Made by a program: the position numbers and the translations under genes
Notes under the pieces: model-generated
Seen by the model: only the letters and a program-made list of their open reading frames with translations
Database searches by the model: none
What the model was told of the DNA's origin: nothing
Origin: an uncultured Eubacteriales bacterium
Lineage (GTDB): Bacteria > Bacillota > Clostridia > Christensenellales > Aristaeellaceae
Direction of reading: 5' to 3'
NCBI GenBank assembly: GCA_944349545.1
Contig: CALVNG010000010.1
Coordinates: 1-48,732 of the forward strand
Length of the DNA: 48,732 bases
Shown: piece by piece, positions 1-7,602 of the stretch
Layout: each line of letters begins with the position of its first letter
Position numbering within the stretch: the stretch's first letter is position 1

Positions 1-9
1 CGGGGGTTT

Positions 10-75
10 CCAAAGGGGGCCTATGCCTCCCCTTTGGCACACGACCTTGCTTGCAAGGTGTAGTGTGTTATACCT
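10..75. other. oriT: Candidate MobV-type origin of transfer (oriT) with nic site
   Basis: Three inverted repeats follow one another. Arms at 10-18 and 29-37 are 9 bp around a 10-nt loop, arms at 44-50 and 53-59 are 7 bp, and an imperfect 7-bp pair lies at 56-62 and 69-75 around the centre GTGTGT. The last one reads AGGTGTAGTGTGTTATACCT and strongly resembles the pMV158/MobM oriT, where the strand is cut at TAGTGTG/TTA. By analogy the nick would fall between 67 and 68. A MobV relaxase is encoded 5.8 kb away at 5879-6835. MobV oriTs usually sit next to their relaxase gene, so the distance is odd. The remaining 76-303 shows no convincing gene. Confidence 0.6.
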
Positions 76-303
76 GCTGGCGCGGCTGACGGGGGAAGCG
101 GGGCGGGCGATGCGGTTTATGTCCTGCTTGGACCGGCAGAAAAACGGGCGGAGGGATTGCCGCCTGGGATGCGCAAGAATGACGGCCGGTTTTGCAGAGC
201 GTGGGCAGGGATATGCGACGATATCAACACGACAAATATGCTTATTCTCCTAAGGGTGGGCACGTTCCCCTGTTGCTCCTTGTCCGGCAATTTTAGTCCA
301 TGT

Positions 304-1143
304 CTATCGGATTCGCAATGCACTTTCTTTCCATTTACCATCCAGACCACTTCCTCGTAAGAGATGCTTTGCCAAAATCTTTTCGGCTTCTGTCATACGA
401 GGACCAAAAACAATCTGCATTTGGGAAATGGCTTCCTCGGATAGATCGACAAAAAACCGTTCATAGGGTGGCCTGGCATCCTTATCTTGGAGAAGGCTAT
501 AAAGATCCACGGTTGTTTTCGGCGTTATTTGACTTGAAGTGCCTATCACTAGCGGAGCCATAAACAACCAATAGCGCCATTCTTTTTGAAACTGCCAATC
601 GACATTTTTATATCTCCCCAACTCTTTAAAACGGATTGTAGTTTTGCTTTGTTGTTTTCCTGTGCTGCTGTTACCAAGCACAGATTTGAAATCGTCTAAG
701 GAATCTCCAAATTTTGTTCTTGGATGTAATAATGTTTTATCAGTTGTATATGTGATTTGAACCAGTTCCGGGTAATTGCCGCAGATCAATGCCTTATTGT
801 CATCAAACACTTTTTTCAGATCAATATACGATGTTGTATTTTCCTTAAAGTGCAGCTCACCGGCTTTATAATGATGCTCTTTAAATGGAAAAATCGGAAG
901 CTGTATTCTGACCCCATGCATATTTGGGGTATAGAGCTGCCACATTGGTATGGATTCTGCCGCCTCATCCGTCCAGCAACTCACATATACATACTTGCCC
1001 AACAACCCCATATCAGAGGTCTCGGCCTCTTCGATATCGTCCACATTCAGCAGGGTATTAAAACAAAGACTTTTGTTTGTAAGGATCAAAGCAAGGGTTT
1101 CAAGACTTGTATAGTGGTATAGCGTTTGCGGCATATTTGTCAC
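304..1143 (-). CDS. DUF2971 domain protein
   Basis: About 279 residues. The N-terminus carries the Tyr-His-Tyr-Thr-Ser motif, followed by a conserved Leu-rich segment and an Asn-Val-Asp-Asp stretch, as in the DUF2971 family. That family is common near restriction and phage-defence genes, and its function is not established. I chose the GTG at 1143 because an AGAGGTGG ribosome site lies 6-7 nt upstream of it; the ATG at 1134 is 15 nt away and the upstream ATG at 1182 lacks such a site. It follows the hsdS-like reading frame on the same strand by about 45-70 bp, so the two are probably co-transcribed. This fits an accessory gene of a restriction cassette carried on the mobile element, but that role is inference. 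Confidence 0.7.
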   Translation of the reverse strand: MTNMPQTLYHYTSLETLALILTNKSLCFNTLLNVDDIEEAETSDMGLLGKYVYVSCWTDEAAESIPMWQLYTPNMHGVRIQLPIFPFKEHHYKAGELHFKENTTSYIDLKKVFDDNKALICGNYPELVQITYTTDKTLLHPRTKFGDSLDDFKSVLGNSSTGKQQSKTTIRFKELGRYKNVDWQFQKEWRYWLFMAPLVIGTSSQITPKTTVDLYSLLQDKDARPPYERFFVDLSEEAISQMQIVFGPRMTEAEKILAKHLLRGSGLDGKWKESALRIR

Positions 1144-1186
1144 GGAAATCCACCTCTTTTTCCTCTGCATAACGAATACCAACTGC

Positions 1187-2333
1187 TTAGACTATCTGTT
1201 TTTTCAACCGATCACACAGCGGCAGCAACTGTTCCAGTTTTTCTACGATGCGCTTTTGCTCGGCAAGGGGGTGGAAGAGGAAAAAGAAGGGCTTTTACAA
1301 TTTCTGCACTTAATTCTGTCTGGTTTGTAGAACCAGAACCAAGTTTCTCCATGCGTGGCTGATAGTATTTCAAGCAATAAAATACAAACTTAACAGAGAT
1401 ATAATTGCTGGCCCTTATTACGGTGACGTGAGAGTCTGGAACAACGAGATATCCATTTGGATTATCACTATAATGGTATATTCCAACTCTACCAAGCGTA
1501 CCATTACCAGTAGAGTTTAAAACAATATCATTATCCAACATAAATTCTTCTTCTGGATATTTCCCAATTTTCGTTTCATCCAAATATTGTGCAAGGGATA
1601 AATCAATATTACCTGCCTTGGTATTGCATTTTTGTGCGAAAACAAGGATATTGCTTTTGGCTGTATATGTTGGTGACTTTCCACGTTTAATTGTTTTTAC
1701 AACAATATCGTCAACCCTCGCCCACTTCCAGCTTTCTGGAATCTCAAACGGCACCTCATCCTCCGCGATTTCCGGCAGGGGCTTTTCCTTTTTGATTTTT
1801 CCTGCCTGGATGAGCCGCTGTTTTTCCGTCTGAATTTGTGCAAACAGTCCCTCGCCTGTGCCTTCTTCGGGGCGCTGCTCCACCAGCTTGCCCTGGATGG
1901 CGTGCTGCAAGAGGGCTTTTTTCATGTCCTCCGGGAAGCGGCTGTTGAACTGCTCCAGCTTGCTCCACGCCTGTTCGTAGCGGTCGATATAGGGCAGCAG
2001 TTCTTCGATTTTGGCGACGATGCGCTTTTGCTCGGCAAGGGGTGGGAGGGGAATCACCATTATATGCAATACCTGTGATGAAAGGCCTGGCATAGCAGTT
2101 CCCTGCGCTTTCATCATGTTTGTAGTTTTATAAAAGTAGAACAGATAATAAAAGAACAGTAGTTCTACACTTCCATACGGACGCAATCTATGAATATGGT
2201 TTTGAAAACAGACGTCATAATCATAGTCCCATATAGCTGTCCTTCCAAAGTATGCACCGCCCTCGCACATGAGCAAATCGCCTTTGGTTACCGTACAACG
2301 TTCTAATTCGTTATCGGAAAAAAACATCTCCTT
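1187..2333 (-). pseudogene. hsdS: Type I restriction specificity subunit (hsdS), 5'-truncated and frameshifted
   Basis: This is the HsdS portion of the chimera read through the frameshift. Removing one base from the C run opposite 1267-1271 restores the distal conserved repeat (Leu-Ala-Glu-Gln-Lys-Arg-Ile-Val, then a Leu-rich helix), which then stops at 1187. HsdS recognises DNA for HsdM and HsdR; its two recognition domains are separated by long helices. No hsdM or hsdR is present in the window, so any complex would need partners encoded elsewhere or to the left. The two conserved repeats share a 20-odd-bp identical DNA block (about 1246-1269 and 2017-2041), the kind of repeat that supports domain shuffling in this family. 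Confidence 0.7.
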
Positions 2334-2567
2334 ATTGGTCGCGGAGATTCCTTCGTCCGTGTAGATAGCAACAAACTCCCAATCGTCCCGCCCCTTGATG
2401 TAATTCGTGTAATAGTCCACCTGCGCTTCGTAGCTGGTGACCTGGTCTTCGTGGTCGGTGGAGACGCGGGCATAACCGGCGACACGGCGTTTCCGCTTGC
2501 TGCCAATAGGAACGGCAGTATATTTGGTGATGGTCGCCGGGATCGCCGTTACTTTTCTCTGCGCCAT
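1212..2567 (-). CDS. Chimeric ORF: serine recombinase N-terminus fused to HsdS
   Basis: A single 451-residue frame made of two unrelated parts. Residues 1-78 are the start of a large serine recombinase, with Gly-Tyr-Ala-Arg-Val-Ser motif and putative nucleophile Ser36, ending at Gly-Ile-Ser-Ala-Thr-Asn where normal proteins continue into the catalytic domain. Residues 79-451 are a type I restriction specificity subunit: most of a first target-recognition domain, the central repeat with Pro-Leu-Pro-Pro-Leu-Ala-Glu-Gln and a long helix, and a second recognition domain. The recombinase lacks the rest of its catalytic core and its DNA-binding half. The HsdS lacks roughly its first 60-90 residues. 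The frame is then broken in the distal HsdS repeat by a five-base C run (G on + at 1267-1271), where the first repeat has four. The start overlaps the upstream recombinase gene by 19 nt, as in tandem recombinases of clostridial elements. It may be a real rearrangement or an assembly chimera. Confidence 0.75.
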   Translation of the reverse strand: MAQRKVTAIPATITKYTAVPIGSKRKRRVAGYARVSTDHEDQVTSYEAQVDYYTNYIKGRDDWEFVAIYTDEGISATNKEMFFSDNELERCTVTKGDLLMCEGGAYFGRTAIWDYDYDVCFQNHIHRLRPYGSVELLFFYYLFYFYKTTNMMKAQGTAMPGLSSQVLHIMVIPLPPLAEQKRIVAKIEELLPYIDRYEQAWSKLEQFNSRFPEDMKKALLQHAIQGKLVEQRPEEGTGEGLFAQIQTEKQRLIQAGKIKKEKPLPEIAEDEVPFEIPESWKWARVDDIVVKTIKRGKSPTYTAKSNILVFAQKCNTKAGNIDLSLAQYLDETKIGKYPEEEFMLDNDIVLNSTGNGTLGRVGIYHYSDNPNGYLVVPDSHVTVIRASNYISVKFVFYCLKYYQPRMEKLGSGSTNQTELSAEIVKALLFPLPPPCRAKAHRRKTGTVAAAV

Positions 2568-3541
2568 TTGTCTCCACGCTCCTTCCGTAATTGCTTCATG
2601 TGTTCGCTCATCTGCCGGCGCCGCTCTGGCGTATAGGCGCCCTTAATGGATTCCTTAAATTTTGCCCTCTGCTCCTCAGTCCAAGGCCGCCCCACACGTT
2701 CCGGCGGCTGCCAGTTGCGGCTTACGGTTCTGCCATCCTTAAAACAGAAGCGGAGTTCTGAAGAGGAAAGCACCTCAACTCGGTCGATCTTCTCACGAAA
2801 AGCGGCGGCGTCAAACGCATCCAGCCCAAGCACCTCTGATGCCATCTGTTCCAACAAACCCTCCCGTAGGCTGGGAGCATCGCAACCGTTATGCTCTGCG
2901 CACCGCCAGTGGCTGACCTTGCTGCCATCTTTGCAGTTCCGTGTTGCCTTGCGGAAATTACAGCCGCAGGATACGCACTTTATCTTCCCCGTGAAGCAGG
3001 ATGCACCGATGGGATTCGTACCGTTCTTACGCCGTTTCGCGGACACTTCAGCACGCCGCTCCGGCGTCCAACAGTCCCGATGCCCCGTGTTCGGGCAGGC
3101 CTTTGTTACCACACGGCCATCCGCCATATGAAACTCCAGCGTATAGCGTTCTGGCACATCGATATAGTCTATCTTTTCCAAAAAGACAGTCTCATCAAAC
3201 TCTACAAGCCCCAGAACTTCCGTGCAGACCTTGACCATATTTTTGTGGTTGATGGTGCCGCCCACAGGACAGCCGGTGCCTTTCTTCTTTTTCTTTTTGC
3301 TTCCGCAGTTCCAGAACTCCATGTAGCCCCGGTCTGTCCGCTTGTTGTGCATATAGCTCTGACCGCAGTACGGACATCTGATTTTTCCTGTAAAGCAGGA
3401 AGTGTTCAGGCTCTTGTTTGCCAACGGTCCCAGCTCCCTGCGCCTTGCCATTTCCTCCTGCACAAAGTCAAAAGTGGCCTTGTCGATTATGGCAGGATGG
3501 GTGTCCTCCACATAGTATGGCGCCCATCCTGTGGCCTCCAT
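2549..3541 (-). pseudogene. C-terminal half of a large serine recombinase
   Basis: 330 residues matching only the distal part of a large serine recombinase. It holds two zinc-ribbon-like cysteine clusters (Cys-Pro-Tyr-Cys near residue 56 and Cys-Val-Ser-Cys further on), the characteristic Thr-His-Pro-Ala-Ile-Ile segment near the start, and a basic Arg/Lys-rich tail. The N-terminal resolvase domain with the catalytic serine is missing. Codons upstream of the first ATG run into a stop at about 3602-3604 and do not resemble the family, so this is a 5' truncation rather than a missed start. Without the catalytic domain it cannot recombine DNA by itself. It overlaps the following recombinase start by 19 nt, as expected for an originally paired recombinase operon. 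Confidence 0.75.
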
Positions 3542-3884
3542 TCCAAATAGATTCCTTATTCTATCAGAACCATTCCAAATGCGACGACCCGGAGGGAAGC
3601 TTCATTTGAAGAAAAGTTATAGTATACGCAAATGCCATTTTTTATTATAAACCGCCACCGTCAAAATGACAACCACGGATATTTGGCTGCTTTAGCAAGA
3701 ATGTTTTTGAAGGTTTCTAAGCATTGTTGTTGCGTATCAATTTTTTTCTGTGTTCTCGCTGTCGGTGATAGGAAATTAGATTTCCACAAAAGAATTATTA
3801 GGTTTGGAACAAAAAGTATATACTTATGCCGTTATTTTTTAGAGGCCATCACACAATCTCACTTTGGAAAGGAGGTTTTCTTTC
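3542..3884. other. Gene-free AT-rich stretch between recombinase remnant and sigma factor
   Basis: No coding sequence with a ribosome site was found here. The stretch is clearly richer in A and T than its surroundings. It must hold the promoter of the rightward gene set. A TATACT-like hexamer near 3820-3825 is a possible -10 box, but I see no matching -35 box. The ribosome site GGAGG at 3871-3875 belongs to the next gene. Confidence 0.4.
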
Positions 3885-4733
3885 ATTCCCATCACATACC
3901 AATTCCCGTATGATAGCCCCATCCGCTACTTACCCCTTGCATACCTGCTGCCCTGCGATGTACTCTCCCGATATCCCACGCTTCGCAGGCTGCCCCGCAG
4001 TTTGGGCGCCCTGAACGCCTCTCCCGAATGGCGCAGAATTCTCTTGAGCCAGCAGTTTCCAAGCGAAATCATGGATGCTGTAGCCTCGATGGTCTTCCCT
4101 CTCTTGGGCTTCGGTGGATGGAAAGAACACTATACAGCCAATTCCCCGGCATGGCGTTTGTCATACGCCCTACCCCTGTGGGCCAAAGGAGTGGAGCGCG
4201 TGTGGGGCTGGGGTGTGCAAAAGCTGTTCCGCCTGCCACCGAACTTCGAAATCCCCTTCTTTGAGGCAGACGACGTACAGGCGATGATGAAGCAGGTGGT
4301 GGAACAAACCATCGGGGAGCAGGGTTGGGGGCCAATCCTGGAAGCGGTACGGGAAATGCCCTGCGACGAAGATTTCGAGAAATGGGATACCCATGTCCGC
4401 AAGGACTTCCTGCGCAAGTGGTATCACACCCGGTCAAAACGGGTGCGGACCGTTTCGCTGGAAGCATGCATGGAGGACAAGGACAGCAAGATCCATTCCC
4501 TCCCCGCCCCGGAGGGAGACGTTGCGGAACAGGCGGCGGAGAAAGACTTCTGCAACCGTTTCAAGGCCGCTCTGCCTGAAAGGGACAGAACGATTCTGGA
4601 ACTGCGGGGAGAGGGATATGGCTATCAGGAGATAGCGGATAAGCTGGGCTACAAAACCCATAGCGCTGTGATCAAGCGCATGGAGGCAATCAAAAAACGG
4701 TTCGTTCGATACGAAAACGAGGAAGGGCAGTAA
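3885..4733 (+). CDS. Element-encoded sigma-70-like factor (region 4), probable ATT start
   Basis: About 282 residues. The C-terminal ~60 residues are a clear sigma region 4 / helix-turn-helix: Leu-Pro-Glu-Arg-Asp-Arg-Thr-Ile-Leu, then Tyr-Gln-Glu-Ile-Ala-Asp-Lys-Leu-Gly. The N-terminal 200 residues do not look like canonical region 2 and are typical of sigma-like proteins on clostridial integrative elements. The open frame extends up to a TTG at 3864, but that codon lies upstream of the strong AAAGGAGG at 3868-3875, which would then be translated. The codon at the right distance (9 nt after GGAGG) is ATT at 3885, and there is no ATG, GTG or TTG close behind it in frame. The product presumably directs element gene expression; that is inferred from its position before the mobilization genes. 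Confidence 0.65.
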   Translation: MPITYQFPYDSPIRYLPLAYLLPCDVLSRYPTLRRLPRSLGALNASPEWRRILLSQQFPSEIMDAVASMVFPLLGFGGWKEHYTANSPAWRLSYALPLWAKGVERVWGWGVQKLFRLPPNFEIPFFEADDVQAMMKQVVEQTIGEQGWGPILEAVREMPCDEDFEKWDTHVRKDFLRKWYHTRSKRVRTVSLEACMEDKDSKIHSLPAPEGDVAEQAAEKDFCNRFKAALPERDRTILELRGEGYGYQEIADKLGYKTHSAVIKRMEAIKKRFVRYENEEGQ

Positions 4734-4797
4734 AGCCACGCAAGCCGGAAAATGGCGGGCGTGGCTTTTCTGTACCCAAATTCAGAAAGGAGGCTGT

Positions 4798-5229
4798 ATG
4801 CTTCAGTTGAAAGACTTATCGCCCATAGAGCGGGAAGGAAACGGTTCGCTGTATCGCATGGATGCAAAACAGCGCCGGGAGGCGGTGCGGCTGATCAGAG
4901 CGCATTGTAGTTTCTACGATAACGGCAACTGTCTCTACCTGGATAATGGCGAGGAAGTGGTCTGTCCTCAGATCACTTCGTTTTCTGTCATCTGTGCGTT
5001 CTTTCGCCAAGTGGTGCTGAAAGATGAGGCGGCGAGGGGGCTGGAGGCGAAGCTGTTTCGGCGGGAGACGGCAAAACGCTGCCGTGTGTGCGGCAGGACC
5101 TTTTCTTCGACTTCCAACAATGCGAAATACTGCCCCGACTGCCGGGCGGCGATGCAGCGAAGGCAGAAGGCTGCCTATGCCCGGAGGCGGAGGGCAAACG
5201 TAGAAAAGTCGGCTTACGAAAAGGCATAA
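4798..5229 (+). CDS. Cysteine-rich VLP-type zinc-binding protein
   Basis: 143 residues. The middle holds Cys-Ser-Phe-Tyr-Asp-Asn-Gly-Asn-Cys and a Cys-Pro pair. The C-terminal part holds Cys-Arg-Val-Cys-Gly-Arg-Thr-Phe followed by Tyr-Cys-Pro-Asp-Cys, a treble-clef-like zinc-binding pattern, and ends in a basic tail. This layout is that of the cysteine-rich VLP family, a common passenger of clostridial mobilizable elements with no established function; DNA or RNA binding is likely from its charge and zinc motif. The start ATG is preceded by AGAAAGGAGG. It sits between the sigma factor and the replication initiator in the usual order for these elements. Confidence 0.7.
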   Translation: MLQLKDLSPIEREGNGSLYRMDAKQRREAVRLIRAHCSFYDNGNCLYLDNGEEVVCPQITSFSVICAFFRQVVLKDEAARGLEAKLFRRETAKRCRVCGRTFSSTSNNAKYCPDCRAAMQRRQKAAYARRRRANVEKSAYEKA

Positions 5230-5311
5230 AAATCAAGGCTTTCGGACTTGCAAACTTCTTACCCCATACGTTGATACGTCCCACCCCGAAAAACGGCTTC
5301 GACTTTTCTAC
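5200..5311. repeat. Long-range 12-bp inverted repeat before repA
   Basis: GTAGAAAAGTCG at 5200-5211 and its exact reverse complement at 5300-5311 enclose 88 bp. The right arm ends immediately before the ribosome site AAGGAGG of the RepA-like gene, and the left arm lies inside the last codons of the cysteine-rich gene. In RNA the two could form a stem that abuts the ribosome site. Confidence 0.6.
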
Positions 5312-5322
5312 AAGGAGGCATT

Positions 5323-5718
5323 ATGACAAAGTACATTTACTTGCACCAGAAACCCAGAGCCATCCGCTTTACACAGCTTCCCAACTTCCTGTTTGAATTG
5401 CCCGGCTACCATTTGCTTGGCAACGAGGCAAAAATCCTCTATGCCATGGTTTTGCGCCGTGCCGGCCTTTCCCGCAAAAACGGTTGGGCAGACGAATACG
5501 ACCGAGTTTATCTCTACTATCCCATCAATGAGGTAACGACCTTACTTCACTGCGGACGGCAAAAAGCGGTGGATACCCTGCGGGAACTCCAATACGCCGG
5601 GCTGCTGGAGATCCGCAAGCAGGGATGTGGAAAGCCCAATCGGATTTACCCAAAATGGCATGAAGCAGTTCCAGATGCCGACTTCAAGAAATCCGGCCAT
5701 GGTACGCCGGAGGGCTGA
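5323..5718 (+). CDS. RepA_N-type replication initiator, C-terminally shortened
   Basis: 131 residues matching the N-terminal winged-helix domain of RepA_N initiators: a Phe-x-x-Leu-Pro-x-Phe start, Leu-Gly-Asn-Glu-Ala-Lys-Ile-Leu-Tyr, Lys-Asn-Gly-Trp, and a closing Gly-x-Gly-Lys-Pro-Asn-Arg-Ile-Tyr. Members on clostridial elements are usually about twice as long, with a C-terminal domain needed for replication. Here a stop at 5716-5718 ends the frame. The following 160 bp still hold scraps in other frames resembling the low-complexity Glu-Val-Arg-Lys linker, then run into the relaxase gene. This looks like decay by deletion and frameshift. The start is well set by AAGGAGG seven to eight nt upstream. 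Confidence 0.7.
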   Translation: MTKYIYLHQKPRAIRFTQLPNFLFELPGYHLLGNEAKILYAMVLRRAGLSRKNGWADEYDRVYLYYPINEVTTLLHCGRQKAVDTLRELQYAGLLEIRKQGCGKPNRIYPKWHEAVPDADFKKSGHGTPEG

Positions 5719-5878
5719 AAACCATACCCGTGAAGTACGGAAATCTCCCTTGAGAAGTACGGAAACCGGACAGTAGTTAGAAAAACAAAAATCAAAAAGA
5801 ACAATTTATTATCCATCTATCCAATCCCAATATGAACTGGTCATCAGGGAATTTGGATGGATGGAGGAAAGGAGTTTG

Positions 5879-6835
5879 ATGACGCATAAAGCACAGCACG
5901 CAATTCTTCGCTTTGTCAAGCACAAGGCCGGGCCGGCAGGAGCCTTGGAAGCCCATCACGAGCGCACAAAGGAGAGGTACGCCAGCAACCCGGACATTGA
6001 CATCAGCAAAAGCAAGGACAATTTCCACATCATCCAGCCCGCACAGAAGTACCGAAAGGAAATCGACATTCGCATCAAGACGGCGGGGTGCCGCCTCCGA
6101 AAGGACAGCACCATGTTTGTGGATACCCTCATCACCGCCAGTCCAGAGTTTTTTACAGGCAGAAGCAAGCAGGAGGTACAAGACTATTTCACCGAAGCGG
6201 TGGCCTTCATGGAGAAGAAAGTGGGAGGGGGTAACATCTTTTCTGCCGTGGTACATATGGATGAGAAAACCCCGCACCTTCACCTGTGCTTTACTCCGAT
6301 CACGAAGGACGGCCGGCTGTCGGCCAAGGAGGTTCTGGGTAACCGGGCGCAGTTGTCCCAATGGCAGGATGAGTTTCACGCGCACATGAAAAAGGCTTTC
6401 CCGGTCCTCAAACGGGGCGAGAGCGCGCTGGTGACAAAGCGCAGACACATTCCCACATGGCTGTTCAAGCAGTCTGTGGACCTCACCCGCCGGCAGCGGG
6501 CTATTGAAAAGGCGATAAGCGAAATTGGTGGACTAAATGCAGGGAAAAAGCGGGACGAGGCACTGGAAATGGTAGGACCGTATTTCGCCCGGCTGGAAAG
6601 GCATCTGGGACAGATGAAGAAGTATCAAGCCACCATTGACTACTTGACGCAGGAGAACATGGGCCTGAAACAAAAAGTCAACGACGAAAAGAGCATCCAA
6701 AAGCGGGTGGAAGTATTGGAGCTGAAAAAGGAAAACGAGCGGCTCCGACGATTTGTGGAAAGTATTCCTCAGGAGATCAGACAGGCGTTTCAAGAGCGGC
6801 AGAGGGAGCAGTCTGCCAAAGCTCCCCAGCGATAG
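5879..6835 (+). CDS. MobV-family relaxase (Pre/Mob plasmid recombination protein)
   Basis: 318 residues. MobV relaxases nick oriT and stay bound to the transferred strand. The N-terminus has Ala-His-His-Glu-Arg-Thr, and the metal/catalytic motif His-Met-Asp-Glu-Lys-Thr-Pro-His-Leu-His is at about residues 123-132, matching the HxDExxPHxH signature. The C-terminal ~80 residues are a predicted coiled coil rich in Glu, Lys and Leu. I chose the ATG at 5879 behind AAAGGAG; an in-frame ATG at 5861 has no good ribosome site. The protein is complete for a short MobV member. Its likely substrate is the oriT-like sequence at 56-75, although that lies at the far left. Confidence 0.85.
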   Translation: MTHKAQHAILRFVKHKAGPAGALEAHHERTKERYASNPDIDISKSKDNFHIIQPAQKYRKEIDIRIKTAGCRLRKDSTMFVDTLITASPEFFTGRSKQEVQDYFTEAVAFMEKKVGGGNIFSAVVHMDEKTPHLHLCFTPITKDGRLSAKEVLGNRAQLSQWQDEFHAHMKKAFPVLKRGESALVTKRRHIPTWLFKQSVDLTRRQRAIEKAISEIGGLNAGKKRDEALEMVGPYFARLERHLGQMKKYQATIDYLTQENMGLKQKVNDEKSIQKRVEVLELKKENERLRRFVESIPQEIRQAFQERQREQSAKAPQR

Positions 6836-6861
6836 CCATTTTCTCAAGAAAGGAGGTACAT

Positions 6862-7041
6862 TTGGGCGGAAGAAAAAAGCTCACGAACAACACAGGCATT
6901 CCCCAGCACCAGATCGAGGCGATAGCACGCTGCATCCTGCCGGATGTTCTTGCTTTCTATGAAAGCGAGGAAGGCCAGAGGGAATTTGCTGAATGGAAGA
7001 AGCAAAGGGAACTGGAAAAGCAGGAGGTCAAGGCAGAGTAA
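6862..7041 (+). CDS. Small conserved element protein downstream of the relaxase
   Basis: 59 residues, TTG start with AAGGAGG five nt upstream. The protein is basic at the N-terminus, contains Gly-Ile-Pro, Ile-Ala-Arg-Cys-Ile-Leu-Pro and Glu-Ser-Glu-Glu-Gly-Gln-Arg, and ends in an acidic/basic helix. Small proteins of this type recur after relaxase genes on clostridial elements; no function is known to me. It is too short to be noticed easily but has a clean ribosome site and is followed directly by a terminator, which supports it as a real gene and the last of the rightward operon. Confidence 0.65.
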   Translation: MGGRKKLTNNTGIPQHQIEAIARCILPDVLAFYESEEGQREFAEWKKQRELEKQEVKAE

Positions 7042-7054
7042 GGACGAAAGAAAG

Positions 7055-7093
7055 GGCGGGCGCACCGTGAAAACGGCTGCGTCCGCCTTTTTT
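7055..7093 (+). terminator. Rho-independent terminator after the mobilization genes
   Basis: A 10-bp stem (7055-7064 with 7078-7087, one G-T pair) is followed by six T residues. It closes the rightward operon of the element 13 nt after the small gene. Confidence 0.85.
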
Positions 7094-7190
7094 GCGTTTA
7101 TGGAGTTATTGCTTCTTCCGAAGGCCCCTCGGCTTGGAGACAGGCTTGCGCCTTACCCCGTTGCGAAAGTAGGTACTTTCATACGGATCG

Positions 7191-7249
7191 AAAAAAACCA
7201 ATAATCCGAACCCATCTCCTACCGGAAACAAGTTCGGATTATATTGGTT
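7191..7249 (-). terminator. Terminator of the tRNA-Arg transcript
   Basis: Read on the minus strand, the segment just after the tRNA 3' end forms a stem of about 17 bp (7232-7250 with 7195-7211, two-nt bulge) followed by a T run opposite 7191-7197. Confidence 0.8.
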
Positions 7250-7326
7250 TGGTGAGCCCGGCGGGATTCGAACCCACGACCTTTTGATTCGTAGTCAAAC
7301 ACTCTATCCAGCTGAGCTACGAGCCC
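7250..7326 (-). tRNA. tRNA-Arg (anticodon ACG)
   Basis: A 77-nt cloverleaf on the minus strand. The acceptor stem pairs 7320-7326 with 7254-7260 (two wobble pairs), the D arm contains AGCTGGATAGAG, the anticodon loop CTACGAA carries ACG opposite 7290-7292, and the T arm has GTTCGAAT. The CCA end is encoded at 7250-7252. It separates the decayed mobile element from the chromosome-like region, with its 3' end facing the element, as expected for an integration site, though I found no second copy of the 3' end. Confidence 0.95.
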
Positions 7327-7525
7327 ACACGCCTCGTTGACAGAGCAGGATGCTCTCTCAAACCAGCCTAGTTATTATAGCAGAGGAAAAATGAAAATGC
7401 AATACATGCCGGCAAATTTTTTTCCATGCAAAAACCAACGGTCAAAGAAATCGATGATCAAACGCACAGCGCACCTTATTCCCGAACGCACAAAAAAACA
7501 AGCCGAAAAATGTTCGCCTTTTTTC

Positions 7526-7554
7526 TTTACAAAGCGTCAAACCTGGTGTATCAT
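7526..7554 (+). promoter_or_regulatory. Promoter of the BMP transporter operon
   Basis: TTTACA at 7526-7531 and TATCAT at 7549-7554 are separated by 17 bp, close to the housekeeping consensus, about 50 bp before the first gene. Confidence 0.6.
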
Positions 7555-7602
7555 AAGCAGGTCCCTTTGGTTTTTATGTCGATTACAGGAGGATGGAACG
7601 CA

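Noticed and set aside
23-253. Small open frame running from the oriT region
   Set aside because: It starts inside the repeat structures, lacks a ribosome site and has no domain.
3864-3884. TTG at 3864 as the start of the sigma-factor gene
   Set aside because: The ribosome site lies after it and would be translated.
5861-5878. ATG at 5861 as the MobV start
   Set aside because: No ribosome site precedes it; AAAGGAG serves the ATG at 5879.
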